Below are positions 23,960 through 36,439 of a DNA stretch of 64,000 nucleotides, piece by piece; position 1 is the first letter of the stretch; every line of letters begins with the position of its first letter. The DNA comes from Schistocerca nitens (lineage: Eukaryota > Arthropoda > Insecta > Orthoptera > Acrididae), in the NCBI RefSeq assembly GCF_023898315.1, contig NC_064616.1, positions 546,211,602 to 546,275,601 on the forward strand. Direction: 5' to 3'. The notes beneath the pieces were generated by a model. That model saw only the letters and a list, made by a program, of their open reading frames with translations, did no database searches and was not told where the DNA came from. A program made the position numbers and the translations under genes.

Positions 23960-24890
23960 CTTGTATACAGACATGTACACCAATGAGAAGAAGTTAGACA
24001 TGCTACTTTCATACGGCGAATGTCAAAGAAATGCTGTCGCATTGATCCAACGGTATAGGGATGTCTATCCTGATAGTCGCTGTCCGTCGGGCCAGGCACG
24101 TGCATTAATTATTGGTTCACTAGCGCTAACAGGTAGCTTCAACATCAAATAGTGAACGAAGAGTGCAATTGACAGAGCACATGAAGAAGCTGTTCTAGCT
24201 TACATGCTTATAATTCCTCATGGTAGCACGAGATGTACTGCAAGTAATGTGGGATTAGCCAGACGAGTGTCATTTGTATCTTGCATCATCAGCCAAACCC
24301 TCCTTAATGATCTGTCACTATGTCAGTAACTCTAAGACGTGACTTCGAACGTGATACAGAATTTTGTGGGTTCACTCTCTGTCTGGGACACGGCTCTACG
24401 ATTTTTTCCAACATGGTGCTCCATGGAAATTCCATTGTGTGACCTTACTTCATTCCAGTGGTGCTAAAGAAAACTATGTACACTCACTTTCTTACGAACT
24501 TTCTAACCGCTCTTCTAGACGAGGTACCACTAGATAAGTGAGAGTACATGTGATTATAACACGACGTCTGCCCAGGTTGCTGTTCGCGTGTTGCAACTCA
24601 AGTACTGAATGAATAGTTTCCTAATCGTTGGACAGGATGAAACACTGCACAACAATGGCCGGCAAGGTCCTCTGATTTGACTTCTTGATTGCTTTGTATG
24701 AAGAGAACTGAAAGATGCAGTCTATCATGAAGCTCCAACTACGCCAGGCTACATTCGCAGTACAACCGCCATAGCACGCAACGGCATATCATCCAGGGTA
24801 ATTTCTTCTGTTCGTCTATCTCTCGAACGGTGGTTGAAAATTTGCCTAGTAGTCGATGGTAAACAATTTGAGCACATACTTAAGTAAAGC
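23960..24890 (+). pseudogene. IS630/mariner-like transposase (DUF4817 type), degenerate
   Basis: The N-terminal piece (MYTNEKKLDMLLSYGECQRN, from 23973) resembles the helix-turn-helix region found at the start of DUF4817 transposases. Near the 3' end (24655-24800), frame-corrected reading gives WPARSSDLTS, ELKDAVYHEAPTTP and an Arg-rich end, matching the C-terminal part of the same family. The central part has many stops and the catalytic residues cannot all be placed. No terminal inverted repeats were recognised. The long-TIR element at 56626-58372 is a relative. Confidence 0.65.
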
Positions 24891-24969
24891 ATAAAACTAT
24901 AATTCGTTGAAAAATATTTCTCTTGGGGGTGCCATGTCGTTTGTCATTCTGAATAAAATATTTAGTTTA

Positions 24970-26400
24970 CTTAAAGTGTATTCACTGTAATTACAATTAT
25001 GAGTACTATCTGTAGACACATTTGTGCTACAGGACTTGTTCTACCTTTAAGAAGCATTCAGGCGTCTCCAGGCAAAGATAAGTCAGGTATTATTTTCGTT
25101 TTTGGTAAATCTGAGAAAGTTATTACAGCAGTTTTTTTCCCGTAAACAGAGCTGTTAATGAAATATGAACGACCGAAGTTACTGTTTCAGCTTTGATAAG
25201 CGAACAACAATGCGGTGGATTTACTCGTAAATCGACAACTGCCAGACGTAAAGTTAATGTTCCTACAAAAACCGGGAACCTTACAGGTATTTGAAATAGT
25301 GGTCCTAGGCCCCATCTCAAATGCCAGAACCTACCATATGGCGTTGTTGTGGATACAAAACTCATAGCTCATCCGGTATTTGTCGTATAGCAAATGAGTG
25401 GTCTTAGCATCGTAAGCCTGAGTTGCTGCATATAACCTTTGAGCCTGGGATGAGTGCTCTGAAGGTGGTGTTTACAATACAACAGTAGACTCTCGCCGCA
25501 TTGCCTTCCAGTTTCAGTTAATTTCTCGGGTTTTTTGGCGAAAGTTTTCTACGTCGTTACGGACTATGCAATGACACTGTAATTTTCATTCACATAGACA
25601 CTGACTGGAGATACGGAAAGTACACCGTTCCATCAGGAAACATTATTACTTCCATGTCTCGATCGATACAAGACGTACGATTCTTACCCACAAATTAAAG
25701 CACGTGCCCTTAGCGTAGTATAAAGTGTCGAAAGCCTCGTTTCGATATCTGGAACCGTCCACAAAATAGATCGGGTTTTACATCTTACGTGACTCACCTT
25801 GTTATACAGAGCAAACACTAATAAATTCGACAAACTGCAGGGACAGCTTCCTAACTGAAAATGGAGGAAAACGTTCCTGTGAACATGTGTCCAGAAATGG
25901 ACGTGCAACGACCACAAATCTTCCTGAAACACAGTGCACAGCTTCATCGCGTTAACGTCGCAACAAGTGCTCATGGGATTGCAAGTGATCGAGATGGTAG
26001 CGGTTGTTATGCAGGATACACACAATCGTTCCTTGGCGGCCCCTTACGTATTCCTTGTACTAGGATTCGCGTCAATCGCACATCCTACACCACATAAGGA
26101 ACACACGACACGTGGTCAGAGGAAGTGCTGTTCATCAGCGTCATCTACCGTGGCAACGATGCATTTCATAGGATCTTTAATTCTCCATTTTCAGTCGGGA
26201 ATCCGTGCCTGCAGTTTGTCGGTTTTATTATGTTCACTCTCTATATTACATTTCATGTCTCTCCTGTGAATCTTCAGGCCTATCTTCTCTGGTGTTTCGG
26301 CAGATATTTGCTACTTGGTTTTGGCACTGTGAAGCTGAGTCAGCCCAGACAACTACTACTCGTAACGTTTTGTATGTGCCCCAGTGTCAACAGAAAGTAT
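24970..26400. other. Unassigned stretch with overlapping ORFs
   Basis: Open frames occur on both strands (for example 25861-26430 plus, 26025-25684 minus). None shows a recognisable motif, and the two strands are open together, which argues for chance. Confidence 0.35.
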
Positions 26401-26404
26401 ATAT

Positions 26405-26942
26405 GTATATATGGACCGAAACAGTTTTGAAAAACTTGTAACGGTGCTGGAGGGTAGGTTGTGCCGAGAAATAATTGTCAAAAAAAAGCTCTTAAGTTAG
26501 TCTGTCAGGTCGTTGCGTTTACTGTAAAACGATCTTAAAGGGTCTGAAATTTTATGTGATGTCGTTGGTGTCTGTGAGGGTACTTATTTAGGTATAGCCG
26601 TGCTGCCTCTCGACCATTTCCATCTCCTTGGCCGTACAAAAATACCACACTGGCATGTTCCCGACATGAATAACAGGATGGTATTCATGTCGGGAACAAA
26701 CCAAGATGGTTTACAGCCAAGCAGATGGAAATGGTCGAGAGGCAACACGGCTATGCCAAAACAAGTACCCTCACAGACACCAACCACATCACACAAAATT
26801 TCTGACCTTTGAAGATCGTTTTACAGTAAACGCAATGGCCTGACAGACTAACTTCAGATTTCTTTTACAATTATTTCTCAGCACAATCTATCCTGCAGCA
26901 CGGTTACAAGTTTCTCAAACTGTTTCTCTCCATGTGTATATA
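26405..26942. repeat. Large fold-back sequence (about 540-bp imperfect palindrome)
   Basis: The left arm (about 26405-26637) is the reverse complement of the right arm (about 26710-26942), with scattered mismatches and small gaps. Examples of matching blocks are GCCTCTCGACCATTTCCATC (26605-26624) with its complement at 26723-26742, and GTTTACTGTAAAACGATCTT with its complement near 26812-26831. The centre holds a perfect inner palindrome, TGTTCCCGACATGAATA and its complement, around ACAGGATGG (26656-26698). No ORF or transposase is present. It may be a fold-back/MITE-like element or an inverted duplication. Confidence 0.85.
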
Positions 26943-26944
26943 GA

Positions 26945-27160
26945 GCTCCGATTGATTTTTCCATCACTAACGTTACGATGTATAGCATAAAGTAGGGTTT
27001 CTACGGAAGCATTTAGACAATCGTTTTCCTCTCGCTCTATTTGCGAGTGGAACAGGAGAAGAAATGACTGGTAGTGGTACAAGATACCCTCCGCCACGCA
27101 TCGGATGCTAACTTTGGAGTACGTATGTATGTGCAGATATAGATATATGTAAATGGGATA
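26945..27160 (+). mobile_element. 5'-truncated LINE 3' end (jockey/CR1-like)
   Basis: Contains TCTATTTGCGAGTGGAACAG, GAAATGACTGGTAGTGGTAC and ACCCTCCGCCACGC, then GGAGTACGTATGTATGTGCAGATATAGATATATG, a worn (GTAGAT)n-type tail. I recognise this as the 3' end of an abundant arthropod LINE; this is recall, not a match. It directly abuts the fold-back sequence. Confidence 0.55.
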
Positions 27161-27612
27161 ACAGTGAGTAGTTTCTGGTATTCCATGGAGAATACGTCCA
27201 CGAATACTTCACTCGTAGGGTACTGCTCGACCTCAATGTTAGGAAAGACACCCTCATAAAGATTACAAACGCCAACGATGGTAAAACTTTTTTGCAGAAA
27301 ACACCTTATTCTTACGTTACTTACGGTGGTAAATCCAAATATGATACTTAAAAATCTGTATTACCCACCATTTCTTCACATTTTACAATTAAATTTATTA
27401 AATTAAGCAATTTCTTAAAGCATTTAACAGCTTTTATATAGTTAAAATAATTTAAAATGGAGGAGTAATGAATGTAGACTATACGTTGGTTACACTGCTG
27501 AAAAAAATTTGCTGGCAAAAAAGGTCGATGCTATATTTTAGTAACACATGGTGTTTTGTTTACTGTCAACCAAACCTCACTTTTTCCGTTTCCTGTACAT
27601 GTGCTCAGTACA
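27161..27612. other. Unassigned A+T-rich stretch
   Basis: No coding pattern or recognised repeat. It lies directly upstream of the pseudogene at 27613. Confidence 0.4.
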
Positions 27613-29290
27613 ATGTCTAATCGTAGTTGTAAAAGCTCTGCTGACAGTTTTTGTTATATTTGAGGTGAATTTATTATTGAAAACCATCTAAAAACTTTAC
27701 AGACATTGTAGAAAGTTTATACATAATACTTTGGATCTACACTTGGTGATAAAAACAAACCTTGGGCGCCACGTAAGGTATGTTATGTGTGTGTTGAAGA
27801 TCTGAGAGAATGGACCAAAAAGGAGAAAAAAAAACCTTTAGATTTGCTGTTCTTCTGATATGGGGGGAGCCGAGAAATCATTCCGATGACAGCTACTTTT
27901 GCAGTGTTGATATTACTGGTCGTAATTAGGAAAACAAGTAGATAATAAGCTACTCTAACCCTCCTTCCCCCATCCGACCAGTAGGGCATGGTGTAGAATT
28001 CCTGGTTCCTGAACCACCACGTCATTTAAATTCCATTCCATCAGAAGTATTTTTTTATGTACATCTGATTCACATGAACCAGATGATGGTGAACTCCACT
28101 GTAATACAAAGAGTCTAGAGTTCAAATTGTTTACTCAGACCGAGCTTAAAGATTTGGTTAGGTATCTGGGCTTAAAAAGTAAAGAGTTTATTGGCAGTTG
28201 GAACCTGAATATACATGTATAGAAAGAAAGAGCAGCAATTTTCCAAGTTTTTTCAACACGAAGGTGATTTAGCGTACTGCTCAGACATTCCCAGCCTGAT
28301 GAATGAGTTTGGTATTGAATAAAAAAAAGGAAGACTGGAGACTTTTTTGATCTATTCAAAACTAGTTTAAAAGCTGTTTTATTACACAACGGTAACATGT
28401 ATGCATCTATACCTGTTGGACATTCTGTTCATATGAAAATAAGCTTTGAAAACCTAGAAATCGTGCTAAATGAAATAGGCTATTCTATTCAGGACTAGAT
28501 GGTACGTGGCGATCTAAAAGTACCATGAATGCTCCTTGGTCAGCAAGGCGGCTTTACCAAATTTCAGTATTTCTTATGTGAATGGGATAGTAGGGCTAGG
28601 GATCCACACTGGTGCAGGAAGAACTGACCTGTGAGAGAGTCTTTAAAACTTGGAAAGAAAAACCTTCTACGCTAAAACCTTGTAGATCGAAAAAATATAC
28701 TTAACACCTCTACATATAAAATTAGGTCTAATGAAACAGTTTGTAAAGGCTTTGCCTAAAGATGGACCATGTTTTAAGTATCTCTGCCAAAAGCTTCCAC
28801 ACCTTTCAGAAGCTTAACTGAAAGGAGGCGTCTTTGTCGGACCTGACATTAGAAAATTGATATTAGATGTTAACTCTGAATCCACAATGACCTTAAATGA
28901 GAAAGAAGCATAGCTATCATTCAAGAAAATCGTTACAAAGTTCTTAGGGCATGAAAAAGACCCAGATAAGGTTTCTGTTACAGCTACAATGTTAAAGAGG
29001 TTTAAGACTTTTGGGTGTTTAATGAGTCGCAAAGTTCACTTTTTGAACAATCACCTTGATTATTTCCTGGACGATATGGGAGATGTTAGTGAGGAGCAAG
29101 GAGAGTTTTTCACCAAGACGTTAAAGTGATGGAAAAACACTACCAAGGCAGCTGGACCACCAGCATGATGGGGGACTAATGTTAGTCACTTCACCGAGAA
29201 GTTCAGCAAGCGACTCATACTAGAAAAAGCTACACAAAAAACTTCAAAGAAAAAAGAAAAAGAAAATACAAACAAATTCCAGCTGACAAG
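27613..29290 (+). pseudogene. Pseudogene of a dispersed, uncharacterised arthropod protein family
   Basis: Starting at the ATG at 27613, pieces in changing frames match a multi-copy arthropod family that I know only as uncharacterised or transposon-related. Recognisable parts are a Cys-containing start (SCKSSADSFCYI), KPWAPRKVCYVCVEDLREW (27758-27815), PPSPIRPVGHG (27965), CSDIPSLMNEFG (28282), a GDLK motif followed by GQQGG (28509-28550), KLIL-type and FLGHEKDP-like segments (28850-28970), HFLNNHLDYF (29036-29066) and SEEQGEFF (29090-29113), then a Lys-rich end. At least ten stops or frameshifts occur. Cellular function is unknown to me. No terminal repeats were seen. Confidence 0.7.
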
Positions 29291-29329
29291 TGAAACCTCT
29301 GTTAACATATATCATTGTTTAAAGTAGCT

Positions 29330-32170
29330 CACAGTAAATACAAACCATGCTTATGTAGCAACAAAGCTTTTCATTAATTTCCCCGTTTACCGTATAGCAT
29401 ATTGCTCGAGAACTATGGGTGATACAAAATAACTAATGCTACATTTGGATTCGGCTCATAAAAATCTATAGAGATTAGCTATCAAATTTAAAAAAAAAGT
29501 TTTTCAAAAAAATTTTTCATTGGCCTGCGTTGTTGATCTTGGCCAGGAGTCCACAGACTCGCTGTTACTAGGGGCCGCAAATCCTTCACTGACCAGGTAA
29601 GGACCGAAGAAAGAGAAAGAACGAAAAAGAAACAAGAACACACGAACCACTCGAAACCAAACAATATCATTCCCTGCAGGTCCACGTGCAACTCGCTGCA
29701 ACGTACGCTGTTGCGCAAGTTGCAGAATAACGCCCGATGACTGTGGCACAGGTCAAAAGACTTAAAAGTTCTACAAGGGCTCGGCCTGGAGTTTTCGGGA
29801 GGGAATGAAAGAAGAGATCAATGGCAGCACTCATGCGACCCGATTTAGAGAATCCGGTGTGATTGGTGACGGAGCTTAGTAGCGACAAGAACTATGAAGA
29901 TGCAGAATTTTGCTAGAGTTTTCTTTTCATGAGATGTGGATTCACACGCTGTAAAAAATTGATGGAAATCTGACAGTAAAACAAATTTTCCCCGCTCCGA
30001 GTGAAACAGTGACGGTGCTGCATGTTGCTTTACCAACGAACAAGAGCTTGTGAGCCTGTTGATAAGAGCAACACTGTAGAGGGTTGTTCTGAAGGAACAG
30101 CAAGTTATTTATTTATGCAGACAGGATCATTTATGATCGTAGATAGTGTATATTACTTTCCTCTCCCGCCAAGAAATGCTTATGGAATAGGTCATAGATA
30201 GACTGATAGAATATTGAACCTCGGGTAGACTTAAAATACATTGTCCTTCTTCCATTTTTCTTGAGCAGGCTATTGATTTTTTTTTCTACCAAAGAATGAA
30301 ATACTACGTCTGTTACAAATAATTAATACGTCAAATTATTAAATCAATTAATTATGAACACAGAAAGATGGGGATAAATGACACAGCCGGGCGCCGCATT
30401 ACCAGGAGTGCAGGACGACTGGGGAGGTCCGCTGTACAGCATCAGCAGGCAGCAGTGAGCGGTGTCAATGCCTCCTGCGCGCCGTTGTAGCAGTCAGCGG
30501 TGTCGCTACCTCCTGCGCGTCGCTACTGGCCTGGTACCACCAGCGCCGATTGAGACGTTGTCTTCACCCTTGAGGACATCAGAGACGCGAACGACGACGC
30601 TGACTGTAGATACCCTCTGGATATAATGAATCTTACACACGAACGAACGTCACACTGTACAAAGAAACATAATTAGTTCCATACAGGAAGCAGCTACTCA
30701 GATACCACATTACTTGTAGGGTTGCAGCCAAGGGTGATAAAACCTCTCTGCCGTCTTACGTGAGCAGTTAGTGTAGTACTGTGAGAGAAGAGTATTTACA
30801 GAAGAGTACGGACGTCTTTGTAAGTAAGAGAGAGAGAGAATGTCAGTATTGCGTCAGATAACAGTTTGTCGAAACTCCTCTAAAAACAACCTAAGGTATC
30901 AAGTGGAATGTTATTACGCATCACGGGTACTGGCTGAACACCAGTGATATTTGCGTATTCCTTCCTGTATAAAAAAATAAAAAAATAAAAAATAAAAAAA
31001 CTCATTCATGTCTTGTGTAGTTATTGATTCGAATCAATAATAAAGTGTGTGAGGTGAACATCAAAATCGTGGGTAAAAACTTAGCATTTCTGTGCCATAG
31101 CGGCAGACTGGTTCAAGGAAAAAAGTGGAGAAGGCTAGCCCAATCATGCGATGCTAGCTGGGAAAAATTTTAATACATGATTTATAGAGTGGGAGGAGAA
31201 TGTGATTCTGCAAAGTGGCAGAACTGATTAATTGTTTTATCGAAAAATTTTTGAGTATGTAGAGTACTGAGTAAAGTATGCGTTGTCTTGTAACTAGTGA
31301 CAAACATATGAGAACTTTTCGATTCAAAATGATAAAGGGCAGAGTGTGGGCCACAGTACTGACAGTACTGTTGTAACGTCAATGGCAACGGTGTGGAAAG
31401 GGATGTTAGGAAACAATGGCAAATATTTCTGCTTAGTAAATATGACGAGAAATAGCTAGCACCCAATATCAAGCATTCAGCTCTGGGGCAGAAAATGGAG
31501 AGGATTAACCGCAAGACTTCAGGAGGATTGTGCAACACCTTGTACACATTTAGTTGCTGACCAAAGGTGATTGGAATGGGGAGGGCCTCCTAATGCTGTT
31601 CAACAGCCGGGTATAGTATAGGCAGTTGCATTGTGAACTTCAACAAAACCAGTTTAATTAACTATACGCGAGTCCAACTTTTGCTATCAGCAGTACTACG
31701 AGTGACAGGTATTTACAGATAACAGAGTGTCGAAAGCTGGATGAAGGATATAAACAACAGAGAGACCTGCTATTAAGAGATTCCAGCAGCCTCATGGCCT
31801 GCAGTGTCTGAGTGCGAAGAATGCGCTGCATTGTTTAGTGAAGTGCGCTAAGCGCTAAATGGAGTCAAGGTTACATGTGTTTGTTGGCAAATGAAAGACG
31901 TTCTGCAAACCATTACTATAGTTATTACAAATTAAAAAAAAGACATCGCGTGTCGACTATCTGCCAAGATCAAATGCGTACGCAATTCCGTCACTGTTAG
32001 TAATAACTGATAGGAAGTCGTATAGTTAAACGTATATTTAGGACTTAAGCCCTTTGCTGTTCACGGACTATGTAAGGATTTAAGAGACAATCTGAGGAGA
32101 CCTCTTACCCAACTGCAGACCTTTGCATTTGTTGCCGTCAGTTGTCGTCTAGTAAAGTCATCAAAATATC
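29330..32170. other. Unassigned stretch with a small tandem duplication
   Basis: A roughly 37-bp unit is repeated in tandem at 30452-30489 and 30490-30525 (AGCGGTGTC...CCTCCTGCGCG) in a locally G+C-rich part. An A-rich run (30968-31000) follows. ORFs here lack recognisable domains. The 30300-31100 part could be an LTR, but no pair was found. Confidence 0.35.
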
Positions 32171-32179
32171 ATAACTATT

Positions 32180-32935
32180 GCAAAATGATTCAGAAAAGAT
32201 GAATGCACGACGTGAAAACTGGAAATTTACCCTGAACAATAAAAAAGTGATGTCTTTCACGAGAGTAGTAAAAGAAGTCTGCTAAATTGTAGTTACACGA
32301 TAAATAACACATGTTTAAAGGTTGTAAATGCAACTAAATACCTAGCGATTACAGTTCTTAACAACTTCAGTTGGAAGATAACGTAGAAAACACTGTGGGG
32401 AAGGCAAACCGCAGATGCAATTTCCTGGCAGAATACTCAGACGACGAAGTAATCTTAAAGATAGTGCTTACACCACGCTTGTCTGTCCGCCTCTGTATTA
32501 TTGCTGTGCGGTAGCGGATCCATACCACGAAGGACTGACTTAAAACATCCCAACAGTTCGAAGAGGGGTAGATCATGTTGTGATACCGCGAAATAGGGGA
32601 GGGGGGATGAAATGGTGACGAATATGATCATCGAGTTGAGGTGACAAGCATTAAAACAAGGCAATTTTCATTGCAGCCAAAAGCTTTCCACGAAATTTCA
32701 GTCACCAATTTTCTCCTCCGAATTTTGAAATATGTTGACTCACTTACCGGAGGAGAAAAGACCACGTTATAAAATAAGAGAAACCAGAACTCGCACCTAA
32801 AGATATAGCTATTTGGTTTTTGCATGTGGTATTTGAATGTGGATCGGTAGAGAAGCAGTCTGAAAGTGGTTTTATGAAATCTGTACCAGACACTTAAGTC
32901 TGAATTGTAGAGAAATCATGCGGATATTGATATAG
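32180..32935 (+). mobile_element. 3' part of a jockey/CR1-like LINE
   Basis: Frame-corrected reading gives a C-terminal RT region: TKYLAITVLNNFSWK (32334-32376), KANRRCNFLAEYS-like (32404), YTTLVCPPLYYCC (32469-32506), then a DPYHEGLT segment. Non-coding 3' sequence follows with AATTTCAGTCACCAATTTTC and CTCGCACCTAAAGATATAG, and ends near AATCATGCGGATATTGATAT, an eroded tail. The pattern corresponds to LINE RT thumb regions (YLGVTI...W). 5'-truncated and inactive. Confidence 0.65.
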
Positions 32936-32939
32936 TTGC

Positions 32940-34712
32940 TACTGTTAATAAGCATTTTTTAGATATACAGAGTGTGTCTATTAAGAAACGACAAGGGTAA
33001 TTTTTTACAGCGTTTCAGCAAATATTTGCAGTTTTGTATTTTCAATGCTGCTAATCACCTCTTTGATGCTACGCGTTATTTTGTTTCCTGTTACAAACAA
33101 AATCATTTCTGAAGTGGAATTTAACGTGGCTATTGGACAGAGTAGTCCGAATTTGGTCTAGTGCGATGTTCATTACATGGATATGTGATAACAAGGACAT
33201 TAAAAGAGGAAACATATAAACACATTCTGTCGACGATGGGCATCGCATGAAACATGTGATGATCAGCGTCTCTTTGTTCTGACACCAGCTGCACGTTGCA
33301 GATACGAAATGGCAAATATTTGCCGAAACACCTGAGAAAATGCGCCTGACGGCTTTTAGGGGAGACATCTGGTATAAATGAAAATATGTACAGGCACTAA
33401 ATTGAACCAATCGTGGTTTTTTAAAAACATAAATATTTTAACAGACCTTTTTCCGCCTTATTTTTCCAAGTTGTGAATGGCTTATACTTACAGAAACAAA
33501 TTACTTTAAGCTAAATGAATTTAATGGGAAAGACTCAAATAAGAAAAGTGACTTGTGGAGACGCATACACAATGTTATTAGAGAGAGCTGAATGAGCAGA
33601 AGCACGCTCATGTTAAAACAGTGGTTCTACGTCATCTTATATCCTGTAGATGAACTAAAAGAGGTAGAAGAGCTTTAAATAACTAGACTAGTAATCGTTA
33701 AAAGCTGGGCGCGATACGGCAGTTGTTCTTTCGCATTCTCATTGTTCATGGACATCGCAGATGAACTATAGATACTTACAGTTAATCTGAGGATATCGTT
33801 TTAAAGAGGTATGTAGTGGCCCATTGCTTTTGTTTGAAACTGTTACTAAAACACAACTGTGTCAGGGGGAAAGTGCACATTAATTATTCTTTCTTCAGTG
33901 GTGCTGAAGCATGTACCCTTGTCAAATGCCTTAGAGCTTATGACAGATAAAAATGATATGTACTGTCTGTAAGTGAACTACTGAATTACTCGAAAAACGC
34001 TGTTCATAGAAGTTACACGAAATATTTTCGTATGAAGATGTTTTGTGGATGCATTATTTTTATTAAACACTATTCATTTTGACACATAAAGCAAGGAAAC
34101 TAGATCGATGTAACGGCGGGTTGTCCCATTGTAGCCAGAAGAGCAGAACATACTTTCCTGTATATTATTATATACAACCGCCGATACAGCTATGAAACCA
34201 ACTTCCATCTATCTGATACGGAAGACTCAATTAAGTACATACACTAATTTCATTACGCGTAAAGGACTATTAAAAATTAGTCTCAGTACCATCGCTATGA
34301 TGCACATGGTTAATATATAACGTATGAATGGCTTATTTATTATAGGCACACTTTTTTTTATATTTACGATGCACAGGTTCATCATTCGACACTATATCTC
34401 GTCTAATGGAGATATAAATATAAACACTGAAGCAGTTCTCAGTGTAATATTAACTGAATTCTTTGTCGTGCGAATGAAAGAAAAATGACTGGAACTGACG
34501 ATGATCTGCTCCCAGAGAGAGAAAGCCACATCATTATATGCAGAACACGTAATTTAGAAGATATCATATATGATTTACAATTATCATCAAATCCTGGTAC
34601 ATAACAATATTATAGTTGTATCGTAGAATACTCAAACAATATTAATTGGTGTGGGATAACAGTTAAACGAAAACATCACAGCTTTAACTACGCGTTATTA
34701 TGCTACATACAA
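32940..34712. other. Unassigned stretch
   Basis: A possible transposon terminus, TATACAGAGTGTGTCTATTA, lies at 32964 but has no partner that I could find. No coding region was recognised. Confidence 0.35.
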
Positions 34713-34950
34713 TCGAGCGAGTTGGCGCAGTGGTTACCACACTCGAGTAGTATTCGAGAGTACTAAGGTCCAATCCCGCGACAAGCCATCCTGATTTAGG
34801 TTTTCCGCGATTTCCCTAAATCGCTTCAGGCAGATGCCGAGATGCTTCCTTTTAAAGGATTCGGCCGAATTCGTTTCCCATCCTTCCCTAATCCGATGGG
34901 ACCGATGATCATCCTGCTTGGATCCTACCCCCAAATCAACCAACCAACCA
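34713..34950 (+). repeat. SINE S4, copy in plus orientation
   Basis: tRNA-like head (GAGTTGGCGCAGTGGTTACC A box; GGTCCAATCCCGC B box), body CATCCTGATTTAGGTTTTCC and GATTTCCCTAAATCGCTTC, 3' end GGGACCGATGATCATCC..GGATCC, and a CAACCAACCAACCA tail. Same family as 23001-23225. The target duplication was not clear. Confidence 0.85.
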
Positions 34951-35565
34951 TTACTTAGTAGAGAACTCATGAATCATAAATGAGAAGGAAGACATTGTGA
35001 ATGATTATTTTCTTAAAGCAGTGTCGATTAGCATTGAGTCATACACTCACAGATTTATGTCATCGATCAACGTATGAATACAGGTAGCACGTATCCATAT
35101 ATTGTACAAGACATGTGAGGAGCTGTACTGTAGCAAGTTCACCGAATACGACAAACTATTGTAAGGAGGGAGGAACAGTTTATTAAAATATCTGATGAGC
35201 AGGCAGTTGGGAAAGGAATGACGATCTTAGCGATTGGCTTTGTTGAACCATATAGCTAGTACAAAATCATATACATAGAGAAATAACGACATAAACAGTT
35301 TGTTCAAAAAGATTTAAAAATCATTTGATAATCTCCTTATAGGTTCAATACTTCTAGCTATAAAATATCGATACATCAACTATAGACATATGTTCAATAT
35401 CAATAGCTAAGTTATGTTGACACTTCATCTACAGACAAAATAGTATATAAACACGAGAACTTAATAGAGACTGCGAAGGGAACACCTGGAAGTTAGAGGG
35501 TTAATGCAGTTACAGAAAGAACACCAAATATCAGATACGCACATTATTATCTCCTATAAAAAGTA
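34951..35565. other. Unassigned A+T-rich stretch
   Basis: No recognised feature on either strand. Confidence 0.4.
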
Positions 35566-35790
35566 CTATTCACATATTTAAGCATCTCCATGACACAATA
35601 ATACAGGAGCACTTTTTGAAAGGGACACCTTAATTCTGATAATGTTTTTGAATAAACAGATTTTTTGTGCTTCCAAGAAACTGCAGAAAAACAGGACGTG
35701 GTTTATATCTCCTGTCTTCTGATAGCGGCAGAATGTCTCATCCTTGAGCCTATCGGATGTAAGTGGTAACAATTTGAACTATAGAACTAT
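35566..35790 (-). pseudogene. LINE ORF2 C-terminal zinc-knuckle fragment
   Basis: The minus-strand frame 35772-35578 contains LPLTSDRLKDETFC...TGDINHVLFFCSFLEA, the C...H...C end region of I/jockey-type LINE ORF2 proteins (usually CXXC...HVLFECP). It resembles the end of ORF2 at 5585-5630. Only the extreme C-terminus remains. Confidence 0.55.
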
Positions 35791-36439
35791 AGTTACTACG
35801 AATTTGTAGGTAGTTTGTTTTCAACTTAGTGCTCACCTATAATTATTGAAACACGGGAGGAGTTTCATATTACTAGTACTACCGCAGTGCAGTCCATGTC
35901 TATAGCATATTTATAGGTGCTAGCCCCGTCTGCACATGCGTCTTCAATCAGTTTCCGCTTCTGCATCATGAAATATGAAGCTGGCAGACTAACGTTAATG
36001 ACAAGACCAAAAACACAGGCAATCTTTGCATCTACTCGCCCTTATAATTGTAAACCAGTTCCATCCCAGCTGGAGACTGTAGAAAGTGAATTCTCATAGC
36101 CCTTCGTTTATTTAGCAATGATTCTCGTGAAACATCCAGTATTTGAATATTAATTTTACTATTCCATTACGGGTATTAATGAATCGCATAACGATCTTTG
36201 AGTCTGAAACAAATCGGTAAATTCTGAACTGATGCTTGACAACCAGATTTGAGAAGCTCTCTAATCGTTGTTGACGTAAAAATTGAACCATATGGAGGTA
36301 GGTGAAACTGCTTGGAATATTTCAGTTAGGAGAAAAAAATGGTCATCTTATTGCTGAAGACCCTTGATATCTTGAGCTATGAGTATACACATGAACAAAG
36401 TGGGTCCAATAAAGATTAATTTAAGCACTTAAACTTGAA
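35791..36439. other. Unassigned stretch
   Basis: One short ORF (35917-36099) has no recognisable domain. Confidence 0.35.

Noticed and set aside
25684..26430. Hydrophobic plus-strand ORFs, considered as a receptor exon
   Set aside because: No family motif, frames break often, and the opposite strand is open too.
30960..31040. A-rich run and AATAAA-like signals, considered as a polyadenylation site of a gene or LTR end
   Set aside because: No upstream coding region or LTR partner was found.
32964..32985. TATACAGAGTGTGTC, considered as a transposon terminus
   Set aside because: No inverted partner was found within the window.
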